Source: Buxus sempervirens | Taxonomy: Eukaryota > Streptophyta > Magnoliopsida > Buxales > Buxaceae | Length of the DNA: 64,000 nucleotides | Assembly (NCBI GenBank): GCA_947561395.2 | Contig: OX387183.1 | Span: 3,777,883-3,841,882 of the forward strand | Reading direction: 5' to 3' | Shown here: piece by piece, positions 1-12,174 of the stretch | Position numbering within the stretch: position 1 is the first letter of the stretch | Layout of the letters: each line of letters starts with the position of its first letter | Notes under the pieces: model-generated | Told to the model about the DNA's origin: nothing | What the model saw: the letters and a program-made list of their open reading frames with translations, nothing else | Databases searched by the model: none | Program-made: the position numbers and the translations under genes

Positions 1-1380
1 ATTGTTTAAAAGTTTCTTCAAATTTTCAGGTCCTATTTCAAATGTCACATCCCTTCCTGTTTAGCTCATCTCATCCCTTAATTGTGCATATGCAAAATCA
101 TGAAACATGAGGTGATAATGAAGTACAGCAACAATTTTCCTGACCAAATCTATTAGATAGTAACTCTTGCCATGGACAAAAGTGTAGTACAATGAAATCG
201 AATAGTTGAAGCAATATTTAACATTAATAAGAAATTTGAAAGGAACTTTTCACATATCATCTGAAAGTGTCTCCTAAGCTCAACAAATCCCAATTACTAC
301 AGGGTATTTCTGACCTATGAAAGAAAATAAAAGAATCTTAACTTCAAAATAACAAAATAAGATGAAAAGATATGAATTACCATCACTACTCCAACTCCAA
401 TTATGAAAACTGTACCAAGTCAAAGAGAAAAGCATCGAGAGGTAGAGGAATAACCTATAAAGTGATAACTTCTTAGCAATAACTTGTTCTAATGAGTAAA
501 ACTATACTGCAAAAACCAAAAAGCAGAGGTTTAGAATTGGCCTAAGAAGATTTTGCTCACAAGTTGAAGAATTGCAACTGATTTTGTTTAAAAACTTCAT
601 TGTGTTCTCAGATTCACATGTAGCATTCTTGTTGTACTGCTAATTCTGTCCCTTAATCCTGAAGCTTCTTCATGAAACATGTGGTGCTAATCAAGTGTAG
701 CAACAATGTTACTGATCCAATCTCTCTCTGCCTGGACAGAAAAATTTAATACAATGAAATCAAATAGTTGAAGCAATAATTAAGATGTATAATAAACTTA
801 AAGATAGAAAAATAGGAGGAAGAGAAGTGTTAGAAGAACAAGAAAGGAAAATGTTGTTTCTACATTGTAAACATGTAAAAGAAACTTTTCCTCTGTGTGT
901 TCTGAACTCATCTCCAAAACCCAGTAATACTCCTCACCTGAAAAAGCAAACAAAAGAATATCAATTATGAAGTACTGAAACTAAAAAGTAAGGATGCGAG
1001 TCACCATCAAATCCATTCATATCATGCTTCATATCTTATGCCATGGAGGTCCCCAATTTTCTTTCCCTTTTATTGGCATTTCTTGTCTTACTCATATTCT
1101 ATTCCCCCACTCTATTCCCAGGCAAGAATTTGTCTTTTACATGGTCGCATGGAAAAGCATTGAAACTCATTTTACAGCTACTAATGAGAATTACATGGGT
1201 GAAATGGTTGTCTACGAGATTTGTGCAGGAAGTTCCTTGTAAAGTGGACCATTTGCATTAGTGATGCCTTCGCTCCAATTATTTGAAGGTAATTACATTG
1301 ACATCTTGACAAGGTACGTTAATTGACCTTACCATAGAAAGATCAAAAGAGCTGGAAGCGTTTTTTGAACAATGACATTG
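1..1380. other. Intergenic spacer, duplicated block
   Basis: I see no gene here. The first 400 bases are recognisably similar to 19,080-19,420 (shared words around the phrases 'caaatgtcacatcc' and 'agttgaagcaatatttaa'). The stretch near 785-970 is similar to 5,669-5,850 and 53,555-53,670. Short open frames in these copies are broken by stops in the third copy, so they are not coding. The block is best read as old duplicated spacer of the receptor cluster. Confidence 0.6.
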
Positions 1381-2260
1381 TTTTAGCCTACATCCATGGG
1401 CGGAGATGATGAAAATCTTCCACTAAAAAACCCTAACAGAATGTCTCTCTTAACAGTAAGCATGTAAATTTAAGAGGAAAAATTGCATATAACCAGCAAA
1501 ATTTGCATCCTTAGCTGTTGAATGTGAAAAACGGCTTCCCTTCACAGCTTCCAGCCATATCAGCGGCGAGGTTAATAAAAATTGGATCATCCTTGAGATG
1601 AAATATCCCTGAGATTTATAATCACATTTTCCCAAAGTCTTAAGCTAGAGAGCTAATTATACCCACCCAATATTACAAAATAAAAGGTAAAGAATAAGCA
1701 AAAGCAAAGGTCTATGATATTTTGTATATGATTTTCTTAATTTGACTCATTCAACCAAATATCCTTTGATTCATAGGATTGCAATAATGTTCACCTCCAT
1801 CCTGGTGCAATTATATTAAGAGATTGGCCTGATTTCTATAACGGTGGAGGCAGAGAAACAGAAAACCCACCCTGGGCTGTAAGGAATCCATGGTCATTTG
1901 AGTTTGTGTTAGGAAATAGGCGACCACTAAAACTAAGAGTCACAAGAAATGGCTAAACGGCCAAAGCCCAGAACAGAACAGTAACAAAATAGAGAAAAGA
2001 AAGAAAGATGATAGACATAGATTTACGTGATTTGAACTTAAAATGCCTATGTCTAGGAGGCGTAAGAGAAGATAAGTGATTCTACTAAAGAACAAGATGA
2101 ACACAATAGGTTCTTCTAAACGCTGCAACCGCTCTCTTAGAAAAACTAAAAAACTTTTTTCCAAATGACTAGAGACACTGCACCTACTAAAAAATGACAT
2201 AATTTCTCCCATATATAGTAACCCAAAATTTCGAGTCAGGGGCAAACAAATTATAGTTTG
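1380..2260. repeat. Dispersed repeat remnants
   Basis: Two repeat families are visible. Around 1,385-1,640 the sequence follows the family seen better at 23,405-23,900 ('agcctacatccatggg' followed by 'cttccacta'). Around 1,850-2,150 it matches 60,700-60,960 in the same orientation: 'gtcacaagaaat', 'gctaa', 'ggcc', a tract of 'aatgcctatg' and 'gtgattctactaaag'. Neither copy has coding capacity. The second family is probably an LTR-type element fragment, but I could not find its ends. Confidence 0.5.
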
Positions 2261-2858
2261 AATCTGATTAAACAAAAGGATATAGATTGTGATAACGTCC
2301 CAATGACCAAATGGAGATCTTCATTGTCTTCGGAATACATAGCTTCAACTAGGGTTTCTCTTACCTTTTTCCGCCAATGTAGTTTCCTTCAGCTTCTCTT
2401 TGTCAAAAGAAGTTTATTTTCTTCTCGGCTGCTGCTGCCTTGATGATTGTGCCGTTTAATGAAACTAGGGCCTTCTTTTTCAGGGCTAGCTCCGAAAGAT
2501 TGTATTGCAGATCTATTACATATATGAATGCATGAAATTTTTCATTTGGTGGATAAAAGCATTAGGGCATTGTATTTTATGGACGAAACAGAACTGCCCT
2601 GTTTTCACTAATTTAGCTATGCAAGTGATTTCAGTTCAAAGTTCAGTTAGAACGAAAGTTAGATCCGGAGTGGCCACTCCCACATACTGCGAGATGATCT
2701 CAATGAATGAAAGAGTGAATCTTGCTCCCATACCTACAGCCACGATATTTCTCGACTTTTAACCTTTGCGTTTGTTATTGCTTATGTGAATGATTCTTTT
2801 TTTTTTTGGCGCTTTTCGCGGACATGAACATCGATTAAGCAATTGATATAGCATAGCA

Positions 2859-3071
2859 GTGCCAGAAGTGAACATGACTAACAAAATCGAAGAAGAGATT
2901 TTATTGAAATTGCTTGAATGCGAAGAAAGAAAGTTTAAACAAGGAGTGCATTACGATGCAGGACAACTGCCGCCCATAGCTCATCCTCTGGAGAGTGGTG
3001 AACCTTATACTTCATTATCTGTTCATGCTCGATCACATAAAAGCGCCGCTAAAAAATCATTTTATTCCTAA
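2859..3071 (+). CDS. Doubtful 70-residue open frame
   Basis: An open frame of 70 codons starts MPEVNMTNKIEEEILLKLLE and continues as a charged, hydrophilic peptide. I do not recognise it. It lies in the only part of the first 3 kb with no clear second copy in the window, and it is less AT-rich than its surroundings. The preceding 400 bases hold another frame (2,505-2,762) with similarly ordinary composition. This could be a decayed exon of an unrelated gene or chance; no splice structure can be argued with confidence. Confidence 0.15.
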   Translation: MPEVNMTNKIEEEILLKLLECEERKFKQGVHYDAGQLPPIAHPLESGEPYTSLSVHARSHKSAAKKSFYS

Positions 3072-3319
3072 AATGATTCTTAGCATCCACGAGAGAGTAA
3101 TACAGATTAGAGAATAAACCATCAAATTTTGCAGCCATAGGGCATAGTATTTCACCGAAGGATGAAAGAATCATAAGTGCCCCATGAGATAATAAACCAT
3201 CAAATTCAAATTGGACAACGTCCCAACCATTGCCCTAGCCCAACTTCAACTTCTCATTGCTCTCTTCAAGTTCTTCAGAACAAAAGCTAATCAATAAACG
3301 GCTATAAAGTAATATGAGA

Positions 3320-6300
3320 TCAGAGTAGTATTCTCAGATATCATTTGTGGAAATCACCAACACCAACCGAGATGGCGAAATAACAAGAAACAAGCAAACA
3401 CAGAGACAAAATTTTACGTGGTTCGGCTTGAAGCCTACATCCACGGTTGGAGATGATGAGAAGCTTCCACTAAAACACAAGAAGAAGTACAGAGTATTCT
3501 TTTACAAGTATCATAGATCTAACTCCAACATAAAACCAAAAGAACTCCCCAAAATCAAGTGATTCTCACGTCTGTCTCTCTATGTACAAAATTGAGATCG
3601 AACGCCATGTTAATCCCACAAAGAGAAGGCCTTTGGACACTGTGGAAGGAGAATACAAGACACCGACATAACAGTAAGCTTTGAGATTCCATAGGAAAAA
3701 TTGCACAGAAAGAGGCTAATCTTGCATCATTAGATTTTGAATGTGAAAAGAAGCTTCCCTCACGGCTTCCAGCCATATCAATGATACTGCTGTGTCTCTT
3801 GAGGTTAATAAAACTTGGATCACCCTTAAGAAGAAGATATCCCTGAGATTTGCCATCACATTTCACCAAATTATGAGTTAGGGAGTTAAACGCATTCAAT
3901 ATAGGAAAAGAAATGTAAGAATAAACAAAAGCAACAATCCATGAAATTTAAGATATGAGATGTCTTAATTTCAGTCATTCGAACAAATACCTGTTTGTTT
4001 CATATGCTGAGGAATTCAAATCAGCTATCATAATAATCTTTATCTACATCCCATGCAATTGTAATAAGAGGTTGGCACAATTTATGTAATGTTGGAGGCA
4101 GAGAAACAGAAAACTCATGGGAAGCTTTCTCAACAGATTAGTCAATGAATATTCCAAGCACAAATTTTTCCTACATGGAAAACAGAGAAAAATTTTTATT
4201 ATAAGCCCTGTATGCATTGGTGGAAGGTAAGATATTATAAAAGAAGGAAACATAAAGGCAAAGATATTTATCTACACCTATTTTTGTTTCAGCAAAAGTG
4301 ATGACAATGAAAAGTTTTAACTATAAGACAAGGATTTTGAAGATGCACCAGCTCACAAACTCATTTTACTAAAATTTCAGTTGCAGAAGTTTGGTTGTTC
4401 TTTCACTTTTTTCAAATCAGCCAGAATGAAATCCAAAATCAACAGGGAAATGAAAGTGAACAATAGTATAACCATTGTCAGAAAATAAAAGGAAAAGGGT
4501 TCCAAATTGACTAGAGAAGACAAGGGATTGGAATCATAGACTTGAAGAAGAGAGTTCTAAAGATGATGAGATTACATATTTTCACTAATCAGGAAATGGT
4601 AAATCATAAATCCCTGGAGTATGAGCACTCTTAGGCCAATCCTCACCTATCTCCCTTCTGGCATCTTAGGCAGAGATCAACTTATCTCTTGTTCTCAGGT
4701 TCTCATGTATCATTCCTGTTGTACATCTCATTCCATCCCTTAGTCATGTACCTGCATGAAACATGAGGTCATAATAAATAGAGTACCAACTTAGTGGAAC
4801 TAATCCTCAAGAAAAAGGATGAAGATAATCCTACCATGATGAAACTATAATTTTTGTTTCTAATAAAGAATAAAATAATGAATTTAAATTATCATTAATG
4901 AATTTTCTTATCCTAAAGAAAAAGTAAGAATATAAATATATCACACTTCTAATAAATCCTCAAGAAACATAATATTAAAATAAGAATACAATCCAATTCC
5001 ATAACTTTCGAAAGAATTATGATGATTCCAAAACTCCTTATCCTTTCTAGGGTATCCCAAGTTTTTTTTTGGGGGGGCTTCCCATAATTCCAAAGTCCTT
5101 ATAAATCAATAAATTAAAGATTGTAAACATCAAAATTCCAAGCAAAAGTAAAAATCTAATAAATTTTCCATATGAATTTACATAAATAATTCTAATTCTA
5201 TGACATTATAACGGTAGAAGAACCATATAAGTTTTATTAAAAATAAAATTTATTTTAACAAAAAATAACTAATTTGGAAAAAAAAATTAAGCTTTTAATT
5301 TAATATTAAAAATCAGTAGCTGAAAAAAAAATTATGAAACCCATCAGAATCATTGTCAACCTTCACAGTTGCTATTAAAATAGAATATCAATGGCTTTCC
5401 ATATATGTAACCTTAAGTTGCAAGAGTTCATTAAGTACCAAGGCTACAAAAGCGGAAAAACACTAATTCCATGGAAAGACAAAAAGTTAATACAGAAGAA
5501 TGCCAACCTCATGGGCTAAAAAAAAATTCTACTCTTTTAACTTCATGAAACATGAGGTGATAATCAAGTGTAGCAGCACTGTTACTGGTCCAATCTCTCT
5601 TATACTAATTCCTTCCTGGACAGAAAAATTTGATACAATGAAATCAAACAGTTGAAGCAATAATTAAGATGTGTAATAAGCTTAAAGTGAGAAAAAGAGG
5701 AGGAAGAGAAGTGGTAGAAGAACAAAGAAAGAAAAGTATGTTTTTACATTGTAAACATGTGAAAGGAACTTTTACTCGGTGTGTTCTGAAGTCATTTCCA
5801 AAACCCAACGATACAAGCTACTTCTCACCTAAAAAAGGCAAACAAAAGAATATCAATTATGTACTGAAACTGAGCAAGGATGTGAATTCCCATCACTGTT
5901 CTGTTTCTATCATGCTTCAAGGGATATTGATAATCCATTCGGTTCTAGACGTGCTTGCTACAACCCAAAACCGAATTGGCGGGGGGTGGGGGTAGTGGTG
6001 GGTGGGGGGTTTTTTTTTTTTTTTTTTTTTCTCTCTTTTGTATAAAACCACATCCAAACCTGACATCCCTTGTTGGTGGTTTGACTTAAAGATGTGTATA
6101 TCGATAATCGATTCGGTTCGACTTGACTCTTAAACCGACCCTAATAGGTTTTATTTTATTGGTTTTAATCGAACCGTTCCCATCCTTATTCACACTGATA
6201 TCTTCTAAATATTTATTAAGATGAAAGAAAAATTTCTCTGTCAGAATGTTTTATAGAAGGAAGCTACTGAAGGACAGTTATAAGACTGGCGTTGTCTTTT

Positions 6301-6588
6301 ATGATTTATGTTACTAATTGCAAGTTGTTGCAGCATAGAGCTGGGACTTACAAGGTAATACGTGACACCAAAAATTTCTAGTTAGATGTTCAGCTCCACA
6401 CAATCACCCACTATTTCTTCCTTGTTTCATAATCTGCATGTAGTGTTGTGTAGCAATACATTTACCAGGATCATGGAATAGCTGCCAGTTCAAAAGATCA
6501 ACAGTATATGAGGTAAAGTTCTCTCACCAATTTCTATAATTTAGTTTGTGGTGTTCAACGGAGCATTTAACAAACATAAGGTAGGCAC

Positions 6589-6665
<77 letters not shown>

Positions 6666-7650
6666 TCTCTGAGAGCAGATTACTTCAATTTATTTATTTT
6701 TTAATTTCCTTTCTATTTTTTTTAATCAGAAAGTGATTTCTTCTCTTTTTTATACTTGAAGACTACGGACATTAGCCATTTCTATAATAAAAAAAAAAAA
6801 ACTTGGACAAGGGAGCGGCAGTGACTGTGAACTTCTATAAAACTCAAGCAAATACCAGTTACATTTTAGAAATATGAGCATACATCAAGGGAGATTCTGT
6901 AATTTACCGTTGTTAATACTTAAGTAGTGACCTAATGACCAGCACAGGAGAGTATGGGTTTGACTATTTAAGAAAAAAAAAAGGGATGTGAGATGTACGT
7001 GAGTTGGAAATATTGGGAGGGAGTAAGGGCATCATCACTACCAAATTAAAATTCATAAAAAGCAGCTGTAATGTAGAATGCCCATCACGAGACTGATATA
7101 CCCAGTCAAAGGGATATACCAATAAATATCACTTAAATTGATATAGAATGTAGTAAGTAATTCATAATATATTGGAATGCAAAAAACTCTACAAAGAACC
7201 GATAAACAGAGAAGTCGGTTAAGAAAGATTCACCTTCACCACACACTGGTTAACTTTGAACATCTTCAATCGGTTAACTTTGAGTAACGCCACGATAACA
7301 TTCTCGATTGTTCCATATAATTATGGTTTGCTACTCTTAGTTGAATTCTGGGTTCATCTTCTTCCAATCTAGCGAAAGAGAAGAAGAGGAAGGAAGGGAA
7401 ATAATCAGTGAGTTTATTGGTGTTATAATTTTGATCAATTCTGCAAACAACATACTGGATCTTAATTTTTTTTAAAAGACTTTTAAATTCAAATCGGTTG
7501 TTAATGGAGGTGGAGAATAGAGGAATATGTCTTCTAGAAATTTTTTATTTATTCATTTTGAAAACAAAACTAGCAAAATCGAATAGAATTTTACAATATT
7601 TGAGGATGAAAATTAAAAAAAAAAAAAAAAAACTTAAACAGAACGAGAAA
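3320..7650. other. 3' flank module of NLR1
   Basis: This stretch is collinear with 23,390-26,700 (downstream of NLR2) and 51,230-55,160 (downstream of NLR3). Shared landmarks are the 'ttttacgtggttcgg' repeat at about 3,410, the 'ggcagagatcaactt' segment near 4,670, the 'cattagccatttctata' segment near 6,770 and the 'cactggttaactttgaa' segment near 7,245. No gene is visible. Because all three copies lie 3' of a receptor on its minus strand, the receptor and this flank were duplicated together as one module. Confidence 0.7.
6593..6658. repeat. (AT)33 microsatellite
   Basis: An uninterrupted AT dinucleotide run of 66 bases. The homologous position in the third module (53,972-53,993) carries only about 11 units, so the tract has expanded here or contracted there since the modules were duplicated. 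Confidence 0.95.
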
Positions 7651-8034
7651 TCAGCCATCTGTAGAAGGGTTGACATAAATTATTTGAAGATTTGTATGTA
7701 ACAGATGGTAGGCTATAAACATGATTGAATAAATTAGAAAAGTGAAGGAAATGAATACATACACTTGTACAATGGGGATGTGAGCAATCTTAGGGCAATC
7801 CTCGCCTACGGCTCTATTGCATCGTCTTGATAAATGTGGACATCTTGAAATAAATAGCGCTTCCAATTCTCTGAGGCGTTGCATCCCTTGTGGCAAAGAT
7901 TGTACATTTGGACATTCGCCGATGACAAGCTCTTTAAGGGAAGCAAAATTTCGAAGCCACTCTGGTAGAGCCATCAAATTGTCGCAGTGGTAGATGAGAA
8001 GATGTTTTAGACAGGTAGCATGTTGAAGCCCCTC

Positions 8035-8478
8035 AGGCAAAAGCACCAACTCTGGAAGCCCTTTAATTTCTAGTTGTTGAAGGCTGCGAAGGCCATGCAT
8101 GCCATCCTCCTCTGACAAGTTAAGCTTTGAGCAATCTTCAATAAATAGATTTTCAAGTGCAGTGAGATATTGCATCCCTCGAGACAAAGATATCAGACTA
8201 TGACAATTCTTAATTGAAAGAGACCGAAGAGAAGTCAAGCCTCTCAACCATTCCCCTTGCAGAGACACCAATTCTGGAAGCCCTTTGATTGTCAGTTTTT
8301 GTAGACTCCGTAGGCCATGCATGCCATCCTCCTCCAATAAGTTAAGCTCTTTGCAATCTACAATGGACAACACTTTGAGTGCAGTGAGGTATTGCATCCC
8401 TCGAGACAAAGATATCAAACTGTCACAATTCTCAATAAACAGAGACTGAAGAGATGTCAAGCTCCTTAAAAGTTCCTC
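8035..8478 (-). repeat. Two 222-bp LRR units of NLR1
   Basis: Two tandem 222-bp (74-residue) units, 8,257-8,478 and 8,035-8,256. Each encodes a stretch of the type TSLxSLx[28 protein letters not shown]. They are the same unit found three times in NLR2 and five times in NLR3. Confidence 0.9.
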
Positions 8479-9897
8479 TGACAGAGACACCAATTTTGGA
8501 AGACTTTGAATTTCTAGTGCTTGAAGGCTTTGAAGCACATGCAATTCAAAAATAGGGCCATGCAGTTCAAAAGAATTGAGTAATTGTATCCCTGGAAACA
8601 TAGATACGAAAGCACTGCATCCTATGATAAAAAGAGACCAAATAGAAGTTGAGCCTCTTGACTGTTCCCCTAGCAGAGACTCATCGTTGTTGCACTCTGT
8701 GATATTAAGAGACTTCAATTTTTCAAAAATGGACAAAGATGAAAGTGAAGTTGTAGTTGGTGGCGGATTTACTAGCATAGCCACCATCATCATCGATTGA
8801 AATAGATTTCCATTAAAATTTTGCAATCTCACTTTCTTAACACAGGGTTGGAATGGCATTGTTTCCAACTTTGGACAGTCTTTGATAGTTAGTTTAGAAA
8901 GGCAAGGAAATGACAGCAACACTTGCTGTCGTTGCGCCTCTTGAACTACTGGTTTTGCTGCTGAAGTTGTCGCTTTTGTTGCTCCAGCATCATCATCCTC
9001 TGTTTCTTCTATTCTTGACCATGCTTTCAATTCCCACATTTGTTCAAGATACAATTCCTTCAAACATGGGAAGAATTTTGTGCTGCCTCCACTCACTGTG
9101 TAATTCTGGATGTACTCAAGTGCCTTCAGGTTAATTAGATGTAGAGACTCAAGAAAAGGGAGCTGAACCAATGTTGATGGGAGATTTTGGCATCGTGTAC
9201 AATTGGCTAGCTCAACTCGTGACAGATGTGGGAAGGAGACAACTGTCATCTTCATCACCCAAGGTGGAAACGAGACACCCCCATATCCATCTATCTTCAG
9301 TCCTTGTATGTTCCGATTTGGCTCCAGGGCTTCAAGAAATTCAACATTGTCACTGCCATCACCACCTGATCCCCTGTTCCATTTTAAGTTCAAATATTTT
9401 AGGTACTGCTTATCACTCAATTTTGCTTCCTTCGCTTCCGAAGTGGTTGCGTTTTCAAGATTTGTAATGCTCAGTTTACCTCTAAGATTGTTTAGTCCAT
9501 GTAGCACTCTTAGGTTGGGATGTGATCTGTCCCCATCCTTTCCCACATAGAAAAAGGGTAATGTCTGAAGACGAGTCAATTTCCCCAATCCAGATGGTAT
9601 ACAAATGGACTCCCTGTTCCAGTCCAGCTCAAGTTGTCTAAGGCTGATCATATTTCTAATATCCTCCGGTAGTGTTTCGAATTGATAACAGCCCTCGAGT
9701 GCCAAACTCTCTAAATTTGTCAACTTACTTATCGATTCGGGGGGCCTTTTGATTTTCATCAAACCGTTAGCATTTAATTGCACGAGGCTAATCATCTCTC
9801 CAATATTCATGGGCAATTCTTCAATTCCTCTACAACCCTCAAGTTTCAAACTCTGCAAATTTGTCAACTTGCATATTGAATTAGGGAGTGTCTCGAT

Positions 9898-9900
9898 TTA
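9898..9900 (-). other. Nonsense codon in NLR1
   Basis: On the minus strand the codon is TAA, at the position where NLR3 (about 57,165-57,170) has GAA. The reading frame upstream (to 10,951) and downstream (to 7,651) is the same, so this is a single base substitution and not a frameshift. Confidence 0.9.
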
Positions 9901-10951
9901 ATAATTGCCGGAAATATCTATGTGTCTAAGACTTTCTATCTTTCCAATATCTTTGGGCAGCTTTTCAAGACCACAGCGCAAGACGTATAATGTTTGCAAA
10001 TTCTGCAACATGATGATTGATTCAGGGAGTTTCTTAATAGAATAACTATCCGAAATCAGAAGACATCGCAGATGTTTCAATTCGCTTATGTGACATAATT
10101 GCTCTTGAGTGACCGAGGAAAGCGTTAGTACACGTAGGTACCTAAAACTTGACCATGCATCATGAGACACTTCAACCTTGTACTTGGCGATGTGAAATGT
10201 CCTTAATTTATGTCGTGTAGACAACCCCTGACAAGTGTAACAATACAAATTCATGTGCCGAACACAAGCTTGAATGTGAGTACCGATTTCATCAACAATC
10301 AAGCACTCACCCCCTGAAACTGATTGTGCAAGATCGTGTATGAGATCATGCATTTTACAAGTCGCTATGTTCCCATAATCATCTTCCTTTACGTCTTGGA
10401 AGAAGGATCTTGACAACAAAACGTTGAAATAGTGATTGCCAATATCCTCCATACGTCGTCGTGTAGGGTTGGATGATTGGAGGAACCCCTGCGCCATCCA
10501 TAAGCGGATCAAATAATCTTTCTCGATTTTAGAATCCTTTGGGAAAAGCGAGCAATACGCAAAGCATTGTTTTAATTGGGATGAAGGCAAGTTATTGTAG
10601 CTGAATTTCAATATGAGCAGAACATCAAGTTCCTTTCCAGTTAGATCCCTCCAAATTTCATTATCTCGAACATACTTCCAGTCATCCTCATTAACATTAC
10701 CGTGTAAAAGGCTTCCAAGAGCACTCAATGCCAAAGGTAGTCCTCGACATTTTCCCACAATTTCTTTACCAATTTTTTCAAGAGCCAAGGTTTCCTGGCC
10801 TGGTATCAAGGCACGCCGCTTAAACACATTCCACGACTCATTAACCGGTAGAAATGACAAATTATATGATTTTAAAGTTGGACACATGACTTTTGCAACG
10901 TCATTGCTGCGTGTGGTCACTAGGATTTTACTACCGGCCTTTTTACCACTA

Positions 10952-11160
10952 CTCATCATCAACAAGTGAGTCGTTTTCCTCTACGAGGAAATCCTCCTTC
11001 GATTCCTCTTGGGAGCGCTTGGGGACGACACGCGTCCCAAGCGGTCCCACTCCTCATCGCCCTCTTCAGTTGCTTTTGAGAGGAAATTGGCTGGCTCCGG
11101 TTTTTGAGCCAGCCAAAGCCGATTGAGCTTAATAATTAATTAAACTTGCAAGTGGAGTCT
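10952..11160. other. GC-rich breakpoint sequence with hairpins
   Basis: Immediately upstream of the truncated receptor lies a GC-rich stretch unlike its AT-rich neighbours. It contains two inverted repeats. One is near 11,020-11,046, where CGCTTGGG pairs with CCCAAGCG. The other is at about 11,089-11,116, where GGCTGGCT pairs with AGCCAGCC. It has no second copy in the window that I can see. It may be the end of a transposon or a filler at a deletion junction; I cannot assign a family. Confidence 0.45.
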
Positions 11161-11451
11161 CATTTTTCATTTTTTTTTTAAAAACTCATTTCCTTATCCT
11201 GATTGTTCGGAATTTGAGGGGACTGGACTTGGTTATTTTATTCTAGATAATATTTATAATTGCACATTTATGTAGTAAAAAAATAATGCCAATTGTTTTT
11301 TTTATAAAAAACATTATCATTAACAAGTTTTTTTTTTATTTCCTTTTAATTAAGTCCATATATGCAATTATTTTAATCAACTTTGTAAATTTATAATTGC
11401 CCCAGTTAAATAAGCACAAAAAGGCAAATTTTTAGTAAGCAGAACAAGATC
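11161..11451. other. AT-rich sequence, nothing recognised
   Basis: Homopolymer-rich AT sequence between the breakpoint segment and the minisatellite. I see no gene, repeat copy or recognisable transposon end. Confidence 0.5.
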
Positions 11452-12174
11452 TAGTAACAGGGCTTGTGAGGATTTGTAACAGGGGTTGTGAGGACTTGTA
11501 ACAGGGCTTGTGAGGACTTGTAACAAGGGTTGTGAGGACTTGTAACAGTGGTTGTGAGGACTTGTAACAAGGCTTGTGAGGACTTGTAACTTGGCTTGTG
11601 AGGACTTGTAACAGGGGTTGTGAGGACTTGTAACTTGGGTTGTGTGGACTTGTAACTGGGGTTGTGAGGACTTGTAACAGTGGTTGTGAGGACTTGTAAC
11701 TTGGCTTGTGAGGACTTGTAACAGGGGTTGTGAGGACTTGTAACAGGCTTGTGAGGACTTATAACTGGGGTTGTGAGGACTTGTAACCGGGCTTGAGAGG
11801 ACTTGTAACAGGGGTTGTGAGGACTTGTAACTGGGGTTGTGAGGACTTGTAACTGGGGTTGTGAGGACTTGTAACAGGGCTTGTGAGGACTTGTAACAGG
11901 GCTTGTGAGGACTTGTGAGGACTTGTAACAGGGCTTGTGAGGACTTGTGAGGACTTGTAACAGGGCTTGTGAGGACTTGTAACAGGGGTTGTGAGGACTT
12001 GTAACTGAGGTTGTGAGGACTTGTAACTGGGGTTGTGAGGACTTGTAACAAGGCTTGTGAGGACTTGTAACTTGGCTTGTGAGGACTTGTAAAAGGGGTT
12101 GTGAGGACTTGTAACTGGGGTTGTGAGGACTTGTAACAAGGCTTGTGAGGACTTGTAACAGGGGTTGTGAGGAC
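11452..12174. repeat. 22-bp minisatellite, about 33 units
   Basis: A tandem array of a 22-bp unit, typically TTGTGAGGACTTGTAACAGG plus two more bases, with variants at the 'CAGGGG / CTTGGC / CAAGGC / CTGGGG' positions. Two places (near 11,905 and 11,945) have short partial units. Since 22 is not a multiple of 3 and the minus-strand unit has no stop in any frame, all three minus frames stay open for long distances, giving spurious proteins of up to 294 residues. The array directly abuts the LTR-A copy: its last unit joins the LTR's terminal 'cacctattcaccc' region, replacing about 50 terminal bases of the LTR. Confidence 0.95.

Larger units (their letters stand above)
7651..10951 (-). pseudogene. 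NLR1: truncated CNL-type immune receptor pseudogene
   Basis: This was an intracellular NB-ARC LRR immune receptor. What remains starts inside the NB domain at RNBS-B ([10 protein letters not shown]), followed by GLPL ([13 protein letters not shown]), RNBS-D ([11 protein letters not shown]), an MHD motif ([11 protein letters not shown]) and a long LRR. The coiled coil, P-loop and kinase-2 motif, about 320 residues in its paralogues, are missing; homology to NLR3 stops near 10,951. A TAA at 9,898-9,900 interrupts the frame where NLR3 reads a GAA (Glu) codon in an N-Y-E-I context; the same frame continues on both sides. Its LRR keeps an FPPWV-type segment and about 260 residues that NLR2 and NLR3 lack, and only two of the 74-residue tandem units. 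Without a P-loop it cannot bind nucleotide normally. It may have donated sequence to NLR3. Confidence 0.92.

Noticed and set aside
785-970. 61-residue frame with a relative at 5,669
   Set aside because: A third copy near 53,555 is stopped after about 40 codons, and the frame has no recognisable domain.
8910-9550. Plus-strand open frames inside the receptor genes (also 27,734-28,617 and 56,635-58,355)
   Set aside because: They are antisense shadows of the LRR and NB-ARC coding sequence; they recur in all paralogues because the sense strand is conserved.
11452-12174. CRISPR-like array of short repeats
   Set aside because: Direct tandem repeats without unique spacers, in a plant nuclear context; it is a minisatellite.
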